This document shows positions 1 to 10,700 of a stretch of 64,000 bases of DNA, one piece after another (the first letter of the stretch is position 1; every line of letters begins with the position of its first letter). Source of the DNA: Argyresthia goedartella (taxonomy: Eukaryota > Arthropoda > Insecta > Lepidoptera > Argyresthiidae); the NCBI GenBank assembly GCA_949825045.1, contig OX463829.1, positions 15,842,715 through 15,906,714 of the forward strand. Direction: 5' to 3'. Under the pieces are notes generated by a model. That model made no database searches, was not told the DNA's origin, and saw nothing but the letters and a program-made list of their open reading frames with translations. A program made the translations under genes and the position numbers.

Positions 1-1250
1 GTCCGGTATGCGAAAGTAAGCAGCTGTTCCCAACTGTGGCCATCATTGTTTAAGATGACCTGTCGTATGGAAAGGGACAGAGAGGTCGCCACGCATGTCC
101 TGGCACCACGAGGGATTCTTTTAATTATTGGGCACATTTGTTTAAGGCGTCCTAAGGTTGCCCAGAATGCGCCCGTTGACGGCTGTGTTCTGCTGCTATC
201 ATTGGGCGCATCCTGAGCGCCTTGGTTGCCCTGTGGTGCGAGGTAATGTTTTTTATGTGTTTTGGAATTGTGTATCTTTAGACCTCTCTGTCCTTTGAAC
301 AGCCGCTGCTGTGTGCATTCCGGACACTGCACGAGATCTGAAAGTGATGTGTCGAAGGTCTGGCTGCAGACGGCACCTGCTGACTGCGACATCGGCGTAG
401 CACGAGCGAATAAGAAAGCTACAAATATAATTTGGTACTACTGAAGAATAGAAAAAATATGTATATATAAATAAATAAACAAAAACTGTTCATCACGTCG
501 CACTATATCTTCTTCGTGCTGTGAGAAGCCGCCGACGCCGCCTGCCTCGGCAGGTTCCGTGTGGCGGCGGCGGTCTAACTAGATGTAGGCTGGATCAGTG
601 CCCCATTTCAGGGATCAATGATCCAAGAGCGAGCCAGAATTTGATCGAGATAAAGTGGATTGAGCTGTCACTTTCTTGAACTGTTAACTGCAATCTGCGG
701 GCTGTGGGATCTCTCCTGCAGGTGGAAATCACCTTCAAGCACTTCTTTTCCGTTAAAATTTTGAGCGTGAGAAAAATAAATAGGTGTCGGTCGAAATGTC
801 ACAACAAACTGGATATTGTGAAAATGGGTAAAAGTGTCAACAAGTCATTACATCAAAAACTACATAATATTATATTATTCTTCTTATTACATTTGATTAA
901 TTTTATTTCTGACTTCTTCGAAATCATTCACTTTGGATGATAAAAATACTAGATGATTATATATTTAGTTTCTAATTCAGAGCTTGTTTACAAAACAGAC
1001 ATGATATTTTTCATTTACTTAGTTTTTAAACATTAGAAGAACATTTTAGAGTAATGTATGGTTTAAATAGTGGGGTGGAAATTTCTTTCACCACCGCCAC
1101 ATACAAACTTATATATAATGCACTTGGTTACATACATGGAATATGAAGGTAGCCGCACCAATATCTTTGTAAACAACATTATGCTATCATACACACAGGA
1201 AAATTAAAGATACCTAATCACCATGCAAGAAACTTGAATATCATTGTGCG
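1..1250. other. No gene recognised; AT-rich with one GC-rich patch
   Basis: I find no supportable coding exon on either strand. The patch at about 515-575 is GC-rich and partly self-complementary (gccgcc on one side, ggcggc on the other). A fragment of a dispersed lepidopteran repeat ('acccttcgtgcgcaagtccgactcgcactt') lies just after this stretch, at about 1257-1293. Confidence 0.4.
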
Positions 1251-1499
1251 GTGGTACGCAACCCTTCGTGCGCAAGTCCGACTCGCACTTGACATTTTAT
1301 TCATTACTTGGATGGATGGACTGGTACCATGTTAGGTGAGCATGAGAATTATGCCGTTATCTTAACCTATAAGGTCTAAACGCCTTTACAATTGCGGGAA
1401 ATTCTGCTATTTGGTTAGCGTCCAACGTTAATGCTTTGAAGGGGAAGTATGAAGCGGAATTGGGAGACAAACTAACTAACAAAAAAATATACAGAGTCC

Positions 1500-1632
1500 A
1501 GCCGTAGCAGAGGCAGTTATTCAATACACCATTTTGCGTGACAGGGGGCTAGCTCATCTCCTCAGCTCTTGAGATTGAAGGTTTCCTCACGATGATTTCC
1601 ATCACCGTTAGAACGTCAGCATTTCTAGTTAG
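1500..1632 (-). repeat. Dispersed SINE-like repeat, family B, copy 1
   Basis: The reverse complement of this stretch aligns closely with 5805-5925. Both contain 'cgttc(c/t)aa(t/c)ggtga(c/t)gga', 'cgtgag(a/g)aaacctt' and 'tgtcacgcaaaatgg' in the same order and spacing. Further partial copies lie at 2525-2606 and 9020-9115. I have not matched it to a named family. The copy at 5745 carries a Pol III B-box-like sequence, which suggests a tRNA-headed SINE. Confidence 0.6.
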
Positions 1633-2317
1633 TGAATAATAGTTAGTCAAGACAAATAATTTATTATTATTTTAATATAAATTATTTAAAATAATGCAAA
1701 CAAGTAAGAGTGAAGTAACACCTAAAAAAAAATACCAAGGCATCAACCAAACTAATTGTAGATCTATTTTAAAATTAATTGTATCAATAAGGTCTTTTGT
1801 AAGTAGGGCAGCCAACCCTAGGAACAGTAGGAAGTGTGTTTTTTTAAAAAAAAATCTAAGAAATGCTGACTTATTTAGAGTATCATCTTTTACTAGTCCC
1901 AAGTTCCGAAAACTCACAGCTTCAACGATAAATAAGTGAAGATTCAAAGATAAATAGCGAAGATTTCTTTCTAGACTTAAATTAGACGTCTACTTACTTG
2001 ATAATTTGCAGTTTAAAGTTTTAATAAATATCCCATAACGCTGATTCATTGCACTAAATATTACAAAAAAACGAAATAAAAAATCCGCTACCTAAACGTT
2101 ATTTTTTGTCGCTAGAGCTTAATTAAAAGTCGCCATTTCTAGCGTTCAAGTCACTAAATTGGCAATACTGATTACGATATGTTAGTTAGCCGCGATGCCC
2201 CACGAGGGTAAACCCCTTGTCCCGTAGGCACATATGCTGGCACGTGGTGTGGGAAACCACTATAATTGTGTAGTTAGGTATTCGGCACGTTGGGAAACAC
2301 GCACAAGGCATACATAA

Positions 2318-2510
2318 CACGGCGCTGTGGTCGTAGGCTCTGCTTACTATGCAAAAGGTCCTGGGTTCGATCTCCGGCTAGGGATAAAAGAAAAAAAAAC
2401 CCCAGGCCTTGGATGTTTATGTGTGCGATGTCGCTGTTTCTGGTTCCCAAGACACAGGGTATCCTAGTGTGGGGTCAGAAGCAATGAACGTGCCTGTAAA
2501 TATATATAAT
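2318..2510 (+). repeat. tRNA-derived SINE, family A, copy 1
   Basis: The head, about 2319-2388, is tRNA-like: an A-box-like tggtcgtaggctc, then a B-box-like gggttcgatctcc. The tail (cccaagacacagggtatcc, then tgtggggtcagaagcaatg) matches the tail of the repeat at 36470-36705. The heads of the two copies differ while the tails match, so they look like two SINEs sharing a 3' module. It is not a functional tRNA gene, because the acceptor stem does not close. Confidence 0.65.
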
Positions 2511-2524
2511 TATACCTTTAACGG

Positions 2525-2606
2525 AAAATAGAGTATTGACGAACTGGTAAAAGTAGGCACAATTGTGCCTCTGCCACCCTGTATGGAAAAGTCGTGACTG
2601 AGGCTA
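2525..2606 (+). repeat. Family B SINE-like fragment
   Basis: This matches the 3' part of the family B repeat at 5890-5970: 'agtattgacgaactgg', 'gggcacaa..tg' and 'ggaaaagtcgtgac' occur in order. It lies directly downstream of the family A SINE. Confidence 0.5.
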
Positions 2607-2639
2607 TGTTAAGTCGTTGTTTGGATTGACGTTTGCGTC

Positions 2640-4390
2640 TAGTTTTCTTGTTACTTCAGTTTTTTTTCAATCCCGCATCCCGCATGCCCAATCCCACATA
2701 TCCAATCCCGCAAAAAAAGCGCGGATCCCGCATTTGCGGGATTTGATTCCCTAGTTGTGAGGTTTTAACTGCGGACTGTCATGTTTTTTTCCATTCTTTT
2801 GAATACCTACTTGTCTTGACTACAATTAATAGCAGATTTACCCGAAAACGTTTATCTATTCCGTCCGATACTTATTCTAGTGGTACTCCGAGGTTAACAC
2901 GACAATATAGAATTACAGAAAGTAAGTGGAATTCGTTTCAGCTAACTTGTTCCTTCGGCGTTAAGTTGCAAGCAATTATCCTTGCACCATATCCATAACC
3001 AGTATTCCTAGCTTTTGGAAAATGTGTTACCTTAAAGTTATGGAGAAAAATTCATAAATCGTACGATAAATGTCCATATAAGTACGTTGCCGATTCTCAA
3101 ACTCATCACTGTTATTTAATTTACTTATTTCGTATTGTGAGTACTTATTTCGTACCGTGAATATTTAGTCATTTTGTTTCCGTGGCAAAGCTTATGTATA
3201 ACCAGTCGATTTGTAGAGGCAATTTAAATTTTATAGTAGGTAGTTTATGTGACTGCTACATAATGCCTAATTATGAGTTATATACACTAGTTTATCTACA
3301 CACATATCATAAGCTCTCTTTGATGTGTTCAGGAACCGCATGTTTGACCGGCATTGTGGCTCTGCAATTGTTTAGCTTGTTCTGTAGTATCAACTTCACG
3401 CAGGCGGGCGTTCGGCGTTCGAAATTTGAATGTCAGTACCAACTTCAATAAGTATGTATACCTCGCGCCACGAATCGGATATGTACAGATACAAAAAAAC
3501 ATTATTGTTTTTTTGTTAACCTTTCTAAAATCGACAGTATTGCTGATACATAGTTGCTACGCTTCGTGAACAAAAAAAATAAAATATCAACGCGTATGTT
3601 TTTTATTATTATCTGCTATCTTATTTTTTTAAAGCGGGGAAGTGTATTCTGAATCTGGCAGCCCGATATCGCTTTTCCCCATTTTTTGACAGTTGTACAC
3701 TACAGCCAACATAACGGTGAAGAGGCAAGTTTTCTGAAACGCTTTTTATTGTTGAAATAATGCGGAAATACTTTTTGTTGGGGCATAAAGATGATAAGAC
3801 AACGATGATTTACCGAGAAGATGATTTACTGAGAGAAGTGGCACGTGACATCTGTCAATATTCGTAATACTGTCGAAAATCGTGACTAGTGTCATGTCAA
3901 AAATGCGTCACGCCTTTTCGCATACGGGGTGTCAGGGTCACAGTTCCGTCCAGATTTTGCCAGTCATCTAATGCTCGATTTTGCGTGATAAGGGTGTCAG
4001 CCCAACGCCCGCAGCGCCGCAGCTTTAATAGAGGTATCAAGATTGGGTTCTCCACGATACTCAATTATTTTGGAGTAGACTAGGCATTTCGCCGAGTATC
4101 TATGGCTACAGGAGAACTTATTATTTGGTTTAGGTTTTAGCACAATCGTGAGTTTGATTTGAGCCTAGATGGTACATTGCTAAGAAATGATGGTATATTG
4201 ACAGGTATGTTTGCTAAGAAACTCGCAACCACGTCGCCACCTTGTTAGCAGCAGAAAGACTTTCTCACTTTCACTGAAAACCTTTTAGGACAAGTATTCT
4301 GTAACTTTCATTCGAATACCCGTACATGCAAGCGTAAGGACAGACTACAATCGAAAATGGAAATATTTTCTTTCTTTCTTTTATTTTTAA
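2640..4390. other. Intergenic, no gene recognised
   Basis: Short open frames here lack similarity I recognise, splice context or codon structure. At 2665-2750 there is a cluster of 'tcccgca' repeats ending in a gcggga mirror, a short inverted-repeat cluster. A short direct repeat ('acttatttcgta') occurs at about 3123 and 3144. Confidence 0.4.
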
Positions 4391-4394
4391 TTTT

Positions 4395-4820
4395 CTAGCG
4401 TTTCGTACCCGAAGGGTGTCAAACGAAACCCTATTGCGGAGCCTAAGCTGTCCGTCCGTCCGTCTGTCATGCATGACATGAGCCATAATAGGTAGAAAGT
4501 CGTAATTTTCACAGAATGTGTATTTCTGTTGCAAGAAATCATACACACAATTTCAAAAATGTAAGGGATCGGGCCTCCACCAACCCGCACTGAGCCAGCG
4601 TGGTGGAGTATGGCTTAATCTTACTCGTATCCGGGTAAAGGCCTGTGCCCCTTGGTGGGGCCATTAATAGGCTACATTAATTAATAAAGGGATGGGAAGC
4701 ATATAGATGCAATAGAAGTGGTTTTGCAATTTTTTTTATACGATACATGGGTATGGGTAGGTACTTGGTACGGAACCTTCGTGTGTGAGTTTGTCTCACA
4801 ATTGACCGATTTTCTTTGCT
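4395..4820 (+). repeat. Dispersed repeat with (gtcc)n, interrupted by another repeat
   Basis: The left part has 'ttcgtacccgaagggtgtcaa', a degraded 'accctatt' and then gtccgtccgtccgtctg. The right part has 'ggtacggaaccttcgtgtgtgag'. This two-ended arrangement matches a very common lepidopteran repeat, seen again at 6085-6165 (left end) and 1257-1293 (right end). The segment at 4560-4680 between the ends is a different repeat. Confidence 0.5.
4560..4680 (+). repeat. SINE/LINE tail fragment inserted in the (gtcc)n repeat
   Basis: The run 'cccgcactgagccagcgtgg', then 'tggagtatggcttaatc', then 'ggcctgtgcccc..ggtggggcc' resembles, from memory, a tail module widespread in lepidopteran SINEs/LINEs ('cgtggtgga.tatggcc.aa'). 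It separates the two halves of the surrounding repeat, so it is the younger insertion. No clear target duplication is visible. Confidence 0.45.
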
Positions 4821-4872
4821 ATGGAGGATTTTCTGACAGCTGAAATAAAGGACGTAATTATAAAAACATAAA

Positions 4873-5037
4873 ACCCGACTGCGGTACACTAAAAGGCACA
4901 AAACAAGCAGATAAGACTTAAAGTAATTATTGAGATTCGATACAAATATTACAGTATACTGTAATAATTTTATCGAATCTCATTATTACATGTCAAACAC
5001 ATAACCCTCCTCTTCCTCGCTTCGCTGCAGTCGGGTA
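4873..5037. mobile_element. Small inverted-repeat element (MITE-like) with internal palindrome
   Basis: The ends are acccgactgcggt and, inverted, gcagtcgggt. Inside lies a 52-bp near-perfect palindrome at 4931-4982 (arms start tgagattcgata, with tata at the centre). The left-end sequence, including 'gcacaaaacaagcagataag', recurs inverted at about 6445-6490. The right-end sequence ('tcaaacacataa.cctc') recurs directly at about 7567-7615, so this is a dispersed family. Confidence 0.55.
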
Positions 5038-5375
5038 AAACGCTTCAAATACATAGCCTCGCTGGATATCGTTAGGCTCTTTGCGCAGCTTTGCTTAGTA
5101 CACCTACTTGGATAAAAATGTGATCTTACGGACATCTATCAACGGTACTGGAGACCATCTGGCTAACAAGAAAGGCATCAGGCATTCAGGCAGACATTCA
5201 CTACACTACCTTCATTATGTTGTTAACAGATGGCTCTCGCGTCGATAAATACAGACTCGTTTGACAGATGATTTGGTTCCTTGATATCGAATCCTACCAC
5301 GTGGAATAGTCTCGACGTCGAATCTACAATATCTGTAGGTGGTCCTATAGGTGCGAGGCCGTAGGCCGTAGACGT

Positions 5376-5591
5376 ATGGCCGATTTCACCAACGATCCCT
5401 ATCTTTTAGGGGACACTTTATTTCTTTCAGGGGCCACCTAGCGGTTGTTTCGATTTGCCCTAAGTGTAAGGGTCATCTAGGCTCCTTGGGGAGACCCCTT
5501 AAATATAAGAGTCCGGCCACCGAAACAATCGCTAGACAGCTAAGAAAAAGAGCTAAGTAAGTGTCCCTTAACTGTTGGTGAAATCGGGCAT
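5376..5591. mobile_element. 216-bp MITE with terminal inverted repeats
   Basis: It starts atggccgatttcaccaac and ends with the inverse, gttggtgaaatcgggcat. The similarity continues inward: 'ggggacacttta..tagcggttgtttcg' on the left against the inverse of 'cgaaacaatcgctag...aagtgtccc' on the right. The element is therefore largely self-complementary. It encodes no protein. Confidence 0.65.
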
Positions 5592-5744
5592 TAGACTATT
5601 AAAAGAGGATTCTTTGTAACTAGGGTGATTGTGGATAACTGAGCTACCTAACGCAATTTTTAACTTAAGAAAATCGTACTGTTGTACCTAATTTTAACAT
5701 CAAAGTATTTGGTGTATTATTTTTTATTGATACTTCGCTCGCTT

Positions 5745-5975
5745 CTCACGAAGGAGATGTTGGTTCGAATCCGGTGGTGAGAAGATGAGAACAAGTACTT
5801 TCACGGACGTTCCAATGGTGACGGAAAACATCGTGAGAAAACCTTCAATCCCCAAAGCTGCGGCGGTGATGGGCTAGCCACCTGTCACGCAAAATGGAGT
5901 ATTGATTAACTGGCTCAACGTGGGCACAACTATTCTTCTGCAACCCCGGTTGGGAAAGGCGTGACTTTTAAAAGT
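5745..5975 (+). repeat. Family B SINE-like repeat, longest copy
   Basis: It begins with a B-box-like 'ggttcgaatccggtgg' and runs through 'catcgtgagaaaaccttcaa', 'cctgtcacgcaaaatggag' and 'gggaaaggcgtgac'. Partial copies at 1500 (inverted), 2525 and 9020 (inverted) define the family. The Pol III B-box suggests a tRNA-derived SINE, but I cannot see a convincing A-box upstream. Confidence 0.55.
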
Positions 5976-6084
5976 ACTGACTTTTGAGAAACCAGAGTCT
6001 TGTTACTTTTAGAGCCAAAAGTGAGAAAAGTCCCAAAATTTCTAGGTTTTGTAGCTACCAAAAATTGTCCCGAGATACCATCTT

Positions 6085-6165
6085 TAGGGTTCCGTACCTA
6101 CCAAACGGGACTCTATTACTAGGCCTCCGCTGTCCGTCTGTCCGTCCGTCCGTCTGCGTCTTCTG
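6085..6165 (+). repeat. Left end of the (gtcc)n dispersed repeat
   Basis: 'agggttccgtacctaccaaa', then a degraded 'gggactctattactaggcctccgc', then gtctgtccgtccgtccgtctg. This is the same family end as at 4395-4475, in better condition. Confidence 0.5.
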
Positions 6166-6723
6166 AAACGCCGCTGGGCCGCGTTGTGCTCCACGGGCTT
6201 TTCAGAACTTCAAACCGCTCGAAAAGCCAGAGCGCTACAGCGCGACGACACGCTGCGTGGTGCCACACGGGGTTTTTCAGCGCTCACATTGTCAATTCAT
6301 CGTCTGAATAGCCCTTGGGGTACAACGCGTTAAAAATTGATGGGGGGTATTTTGTATTTTTTATAGATAAAATTTGAAACTCTTTAATCCTGTTTGATGT
6401 GTGCACTTTCTAAAGACTCAATCAATCCAATTCTGATGAATTAAGTTAAGTCTTATCTGCTTGTTTTGTGCGTTTGTATACCGCAGTTGGTTTATTTAGT
6501 TCTTTTAATTACGTCATTTATTTCTTTCTGCTAGTAAAAAATGTAGTATTCTTAAATTAAATCTGTAAAGTAATGTGAATTTTATACATAGTTTATGCAA
6601 AATTAGTAAATATTTTCGTATTCGGCTTTTAAAACCTTTTATTTTGAAACCCCACTTGAGGATTAATCTTGAAAAATGTTTTAGCCCGCACATTAGAACT
6701 CTACCATTTGTCTTTTTTATTTT

Positions 6724-7460
6724 ATGAACCCAGCGACATCGCGTGTTTCCGTAATATACAAGGTCATTACGCAGGGGGTCTGTAAATTATCGCGAATACT
6801 TTGGAACGCAATGTTTTCAGTTACGTCTTCCGAACTATACATCAGCATTACGCCGCAATCGTGTATACTTCGGAATGGTCTACGCCAATTTTATGGTTCC
6901 GTTATATACTGCACTATTGCCCCATGTAAATACTCGTGTTATTAAATAAATATTGTATGTGTTATTAAGTTTATATATCAGTGATTAATATCAGAGTTTA
7001 AGGGAAATATTAAACCACACATCAAAAATACTGATTTTCACAGAAAATATCAGGGAACACACTGCGGTAGCTTAGGTGAAGGATAAAGGGGACGAGCGAA
7101 GCGAAGCCCCTTTATCTTTCGTGTTAGGTTGAACATGTTAGAACAACAAAAAAATACGAAATACAAACTTAAGGACAAATAAAATATTTAAAGTGTTTTT
7201 ATTGAACCTTTTTTGCTGTGCAAATCAGTATTTTTGATGTGCTATTAAATAATACCTTTGATAGCGTGCGTAAGTGACACTGTATAGTTTGGAACTAAAA
7301 CTTCGTACTCATTCATTACAAACTATACACGAGTAGTTCGCAAAATTCTTGTTTATTTTGTAGTTGCAGATGTGAGTATCAGCATTCCGAAATATACACG
7401 AGCAGTTCGCTATGGGAGCGTAATGGCCTTGTATACAACGGAAATACGCAGCGACATAAA
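6724..7460. mobile_element. Large imperfect palindromic (foldback-type) repeat
   Basis: Several blocks on the left recur inverted on the right about a centre near 7100. These are 'tttccgtaatatacaaggtcattacgc' at 6747, the cacatcaaaaatactgattt block at 7018 against its inverse at about 7225, and a central hairpin, ggataaagggg/ccccttta, at 7082-7115. There is no coding capacity. The right boundary lies about 190 bp from the end of the FABP gene. Confidence 0.5.
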
Positions 7461-7645
7461 GTCGAATCTAAATAATATTGACGCATCATTAAGCATAATT
7501 GGTTTAGGCGTTCAGTAGTGTAGCAGTAATATATAGGGACACAGGAACAGGCATTCATATATACAGATCAAACACATAATCCTCTTCTTTTGCGCCTCGC
7601 TTCAGTGGGGTAGGAAACCTTAGGGCTTGGATTTTTAATTAATAT

Positions 7646-7702
7646 CTAAACTCTACGGAAGTATCGTGTGCTTGGCTTTGGAGCTTTGACATGGGTTTGA
7701 GT
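7646..7702 (-). CDS. FABP exon 4 (last 18 residues and stop)
   Basis: Acceptor tttccag follows a short pyrimidine-rich stretch. The exon encodes TQTHVKAPKPSTRYFRRV and then TAG. The basic ending RYFRRV fits the last beta strand and the ligand-binding Arg-x-Tyr/Phe region of the family. The first residues are less typical than the end. Confidence 0.75.
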   Translation of the reverse strand, partial: TQTHVKAPKPSTRYFRRV

Positions 7703-10700
7703 CTGGAAAGAAATACAATAAAAATATGATTAACATGAACTAAAAGGTTTTAAGTACGAGAATATCTTAAGCCTATTTACGAAAAATATGGTTTGGGGAA
7801 AATAACACTTATTTCTCTGACGGCTAGACAAACTATTCTGCATCGGGGCTCGTACATATGTAATTTTTTCTAATGTTATGTAGGCATTTTCTGAGACAAC
7901 TTTGACGCTTTGTATGTGTCGCAACCATATCGTAAAATACGTCGTATTACACACAGACGCGCCGGATTAAAAAAGTCGCTGTTTTATAATGCGGCTACCT
8001 CAGGTTGAGTCGGATTTCAATTCGGCTGAACTAATGCACGCCGCATTGTATGAACACTTCGCGTTCGTCAAAGCGGCTCAGCAACTTAGCGCCCACATAT
8101 AAATGAGCGCATCGGCGTCGATACGCCGCTTTGAAAATTTTAGTTCTATTTATCGCCACAAGTAGTGATGCATGTTCATAACAACAAAAATAGCCTCGCA
8201 ATTGACAATGATGTCACAACAAAGTGAAATTAATATTGAATTTAGAAATGCGAACGTTGGTAACATTCATGAAAATAGTAAATTCAAAGATAAGTTCAAT
8301 CGTCAGCTTCTAAACTTCTATAGAGAATAGTCTGGAAATGTGAAACAGCCTTGGACAGGTGATCGAATTGTTAAAGGTTATGGGTAAGGTGGCCATGGAT
8401 TCTGGTATTCGTCGGACACCCAAGCAATTTTATTAGGGTATAAAATATGATGTGATGTGGTGGTAACGAAGATGATTTCATTCTGAAGAAAAAATCCCCT
8501 AACGATCCTACCGTTCGTGTGTTTTTAACAACATTTATTAACATTTTTTAGTAAATATCTTATCTTAGGTAACTAACAAACCAATCTACTGATAATTGAG
8601 CCTGTAGCATTTCACTATGGTAGGACAAAAGTATCAACATAGCTATATTTCAAAATTATTTATAGCCATCCCTAACATAGTCTCTGATCAATAAGGAAGT
8701 CCAGCGCCTATATTGAAACACCGCCTACATTGTTTCTTGGTGACAATAAAGTTAAACGTTAGACGTCGATTTGTAGAACTTATCACCACTACAATCCAGC
8801 TTATCATGAGGTAGCCGCATTACAAAACAGCGACGTTTTTCAATCCGGCGCGCCTATATGTAATACGACTTTTTCTACTATATAGCTGCGACATACCTAT
8901 ACTAATGTAATTCCGAATTTCCGAAATAATTTTCGGAATATGGAAATCTAATTTAAAGCGCTCAATTGAACTCCAACCGATTCAGAATATGGCAGGACAG
9001 GGGCTTGGATAACCAATTTCTTGATAGAATATTTTGCGTTACAGCCGCCAGCTATGGAGATCTTAAGGTTTCTTCACGATCGGATGTTTTCTATCGTTTT
9101 AGAACGTCCTTATAATGTACGCTAAATTACTTGTCTCAATAATACATGGTTCATCGGTAATCAAATATAATATAAATACGTACAATAACACAGCCTTCAT
9201 CAGTAAACTTGTACTGACGGCGAAACTTGTCTCCTGTGTCAATGAAGACAGATTCAGTGACCAACTCATCGTCTCCAACCATTGTGGTCACACTCTGGAA
9301 AAATACATCATTCAGATGAAAATCTTAATTCTTCTCAAATAAAATGCCGCTTAGATGTCATCTCATAATGTCATGACATGATTGTAAAATTGGGGGGCAA
9401 GTTCGATAGGAAGATGTATTGTGGGCTTGAAAATAATTGAGATCTAAATGGGTGCCTAAGTGCCAATTTTTGTTAATAATCCTGCTATTAAATTGATCCA
9501 AAACTATGGCTTGGTAGCAAGTACCAAGTGAAAGTGCCAAGTTCTGTTGATAATCCTACTATTAAATTGATCCAAAACTACGGCTTGGTAGCAAGTACCA
9601 AGTGCAAAGTGCCAAGTTCTGTTGATAATCCTGCTATTAAATTGATCCAAAACTACGGCTTGGTAGCAAGTACCAAGTGCAAAGTGCCAAGTTCTGTTGA
9701 TAATCCTGCTATTAAATTGATCCAAAACTATGGCTTGGTAGCTGCGCACACACCGATATAGGTAGTTTATTCGAATTTACCTTAGCAGTTTTGTTAGGCA
9801 ACTTCTCTTCATATTCTTCCCCAAGTGTGAATTTGAACTCCATAGTTTTTACCAGGACGGAACTTTTTATAGACATGGTATCACCATCCTTAGTGATTTC
9901 CATCAGCGGAGATGCTATTGACATCATCTTACGAACAAGGTAGGGTACACCTGTTGAGATCAATCACTAGGATAAATTTCATAATCATCACGTATTTTCT
10001 TCTCTATCTCTGTCAGTTGTTGCGACTCGGGCTTGCAATTTTGAAATGACAACTGTGAAACTAGGGATTAAGTTCATTCAAGTCCTTCAAAAAACAGTTG
10101 CGATCGCAATCAGCATTTGCTCTGAAGGCGAAACGAAAAAATGTATATAAAAGGAATACGAATGTAAGCGAAAGTGTCAGCGTTAATTACTTCCACGTAA
10201 GAATGAAAGAGATCGCTAATTTGAACAATTTGAACAAACTAAAATAACCGGTGTGAAGTTGGCAGCCAAAAGTTAGCAGCCAATATAATCCAACCAAATT
10301 AAGGAGGTACTTTTTCATATAACACTAAGGGCCTTTATGATAGGTTTAAGGCAATAAAAATGGTGTCTAGTGCCTGTTGATGAAACCCATACTTCCTTAA
10401 TAAACCATGTACCCTAAAATGTCGACAATATTCAATATAGATAGTTGGCTGTGGTACTTGTGGTCTTCTAGTCCGATATTGGTATTCAAATGTATTCTAG
10501 TTTATGCGTTAAGACCTATTTAACCTAGCAAGTCACAGCTTATTTACTAGCCGAACCTCCTTCGTGGTCAAAATCTCCAGCAGCGGTTTCAAGGTGGAGT
10601 ACACAAATTAAAAGTTTCACTTTCTGTTAGCTTTGGTAGTGTCTTTTCGTTCGATATTGAGCTGTTTTAGTATTCAAGATTATGCTTTAAGACGTACTTA

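Noticed and set aside
9504..9761. Two overlapping open frames (77 and 81 codons) with internal 25-residue repeats
   Set aside because: They arise because the minisatellite unit is 75 bp, a multiple of three. The tract lies in FABP intron 2.
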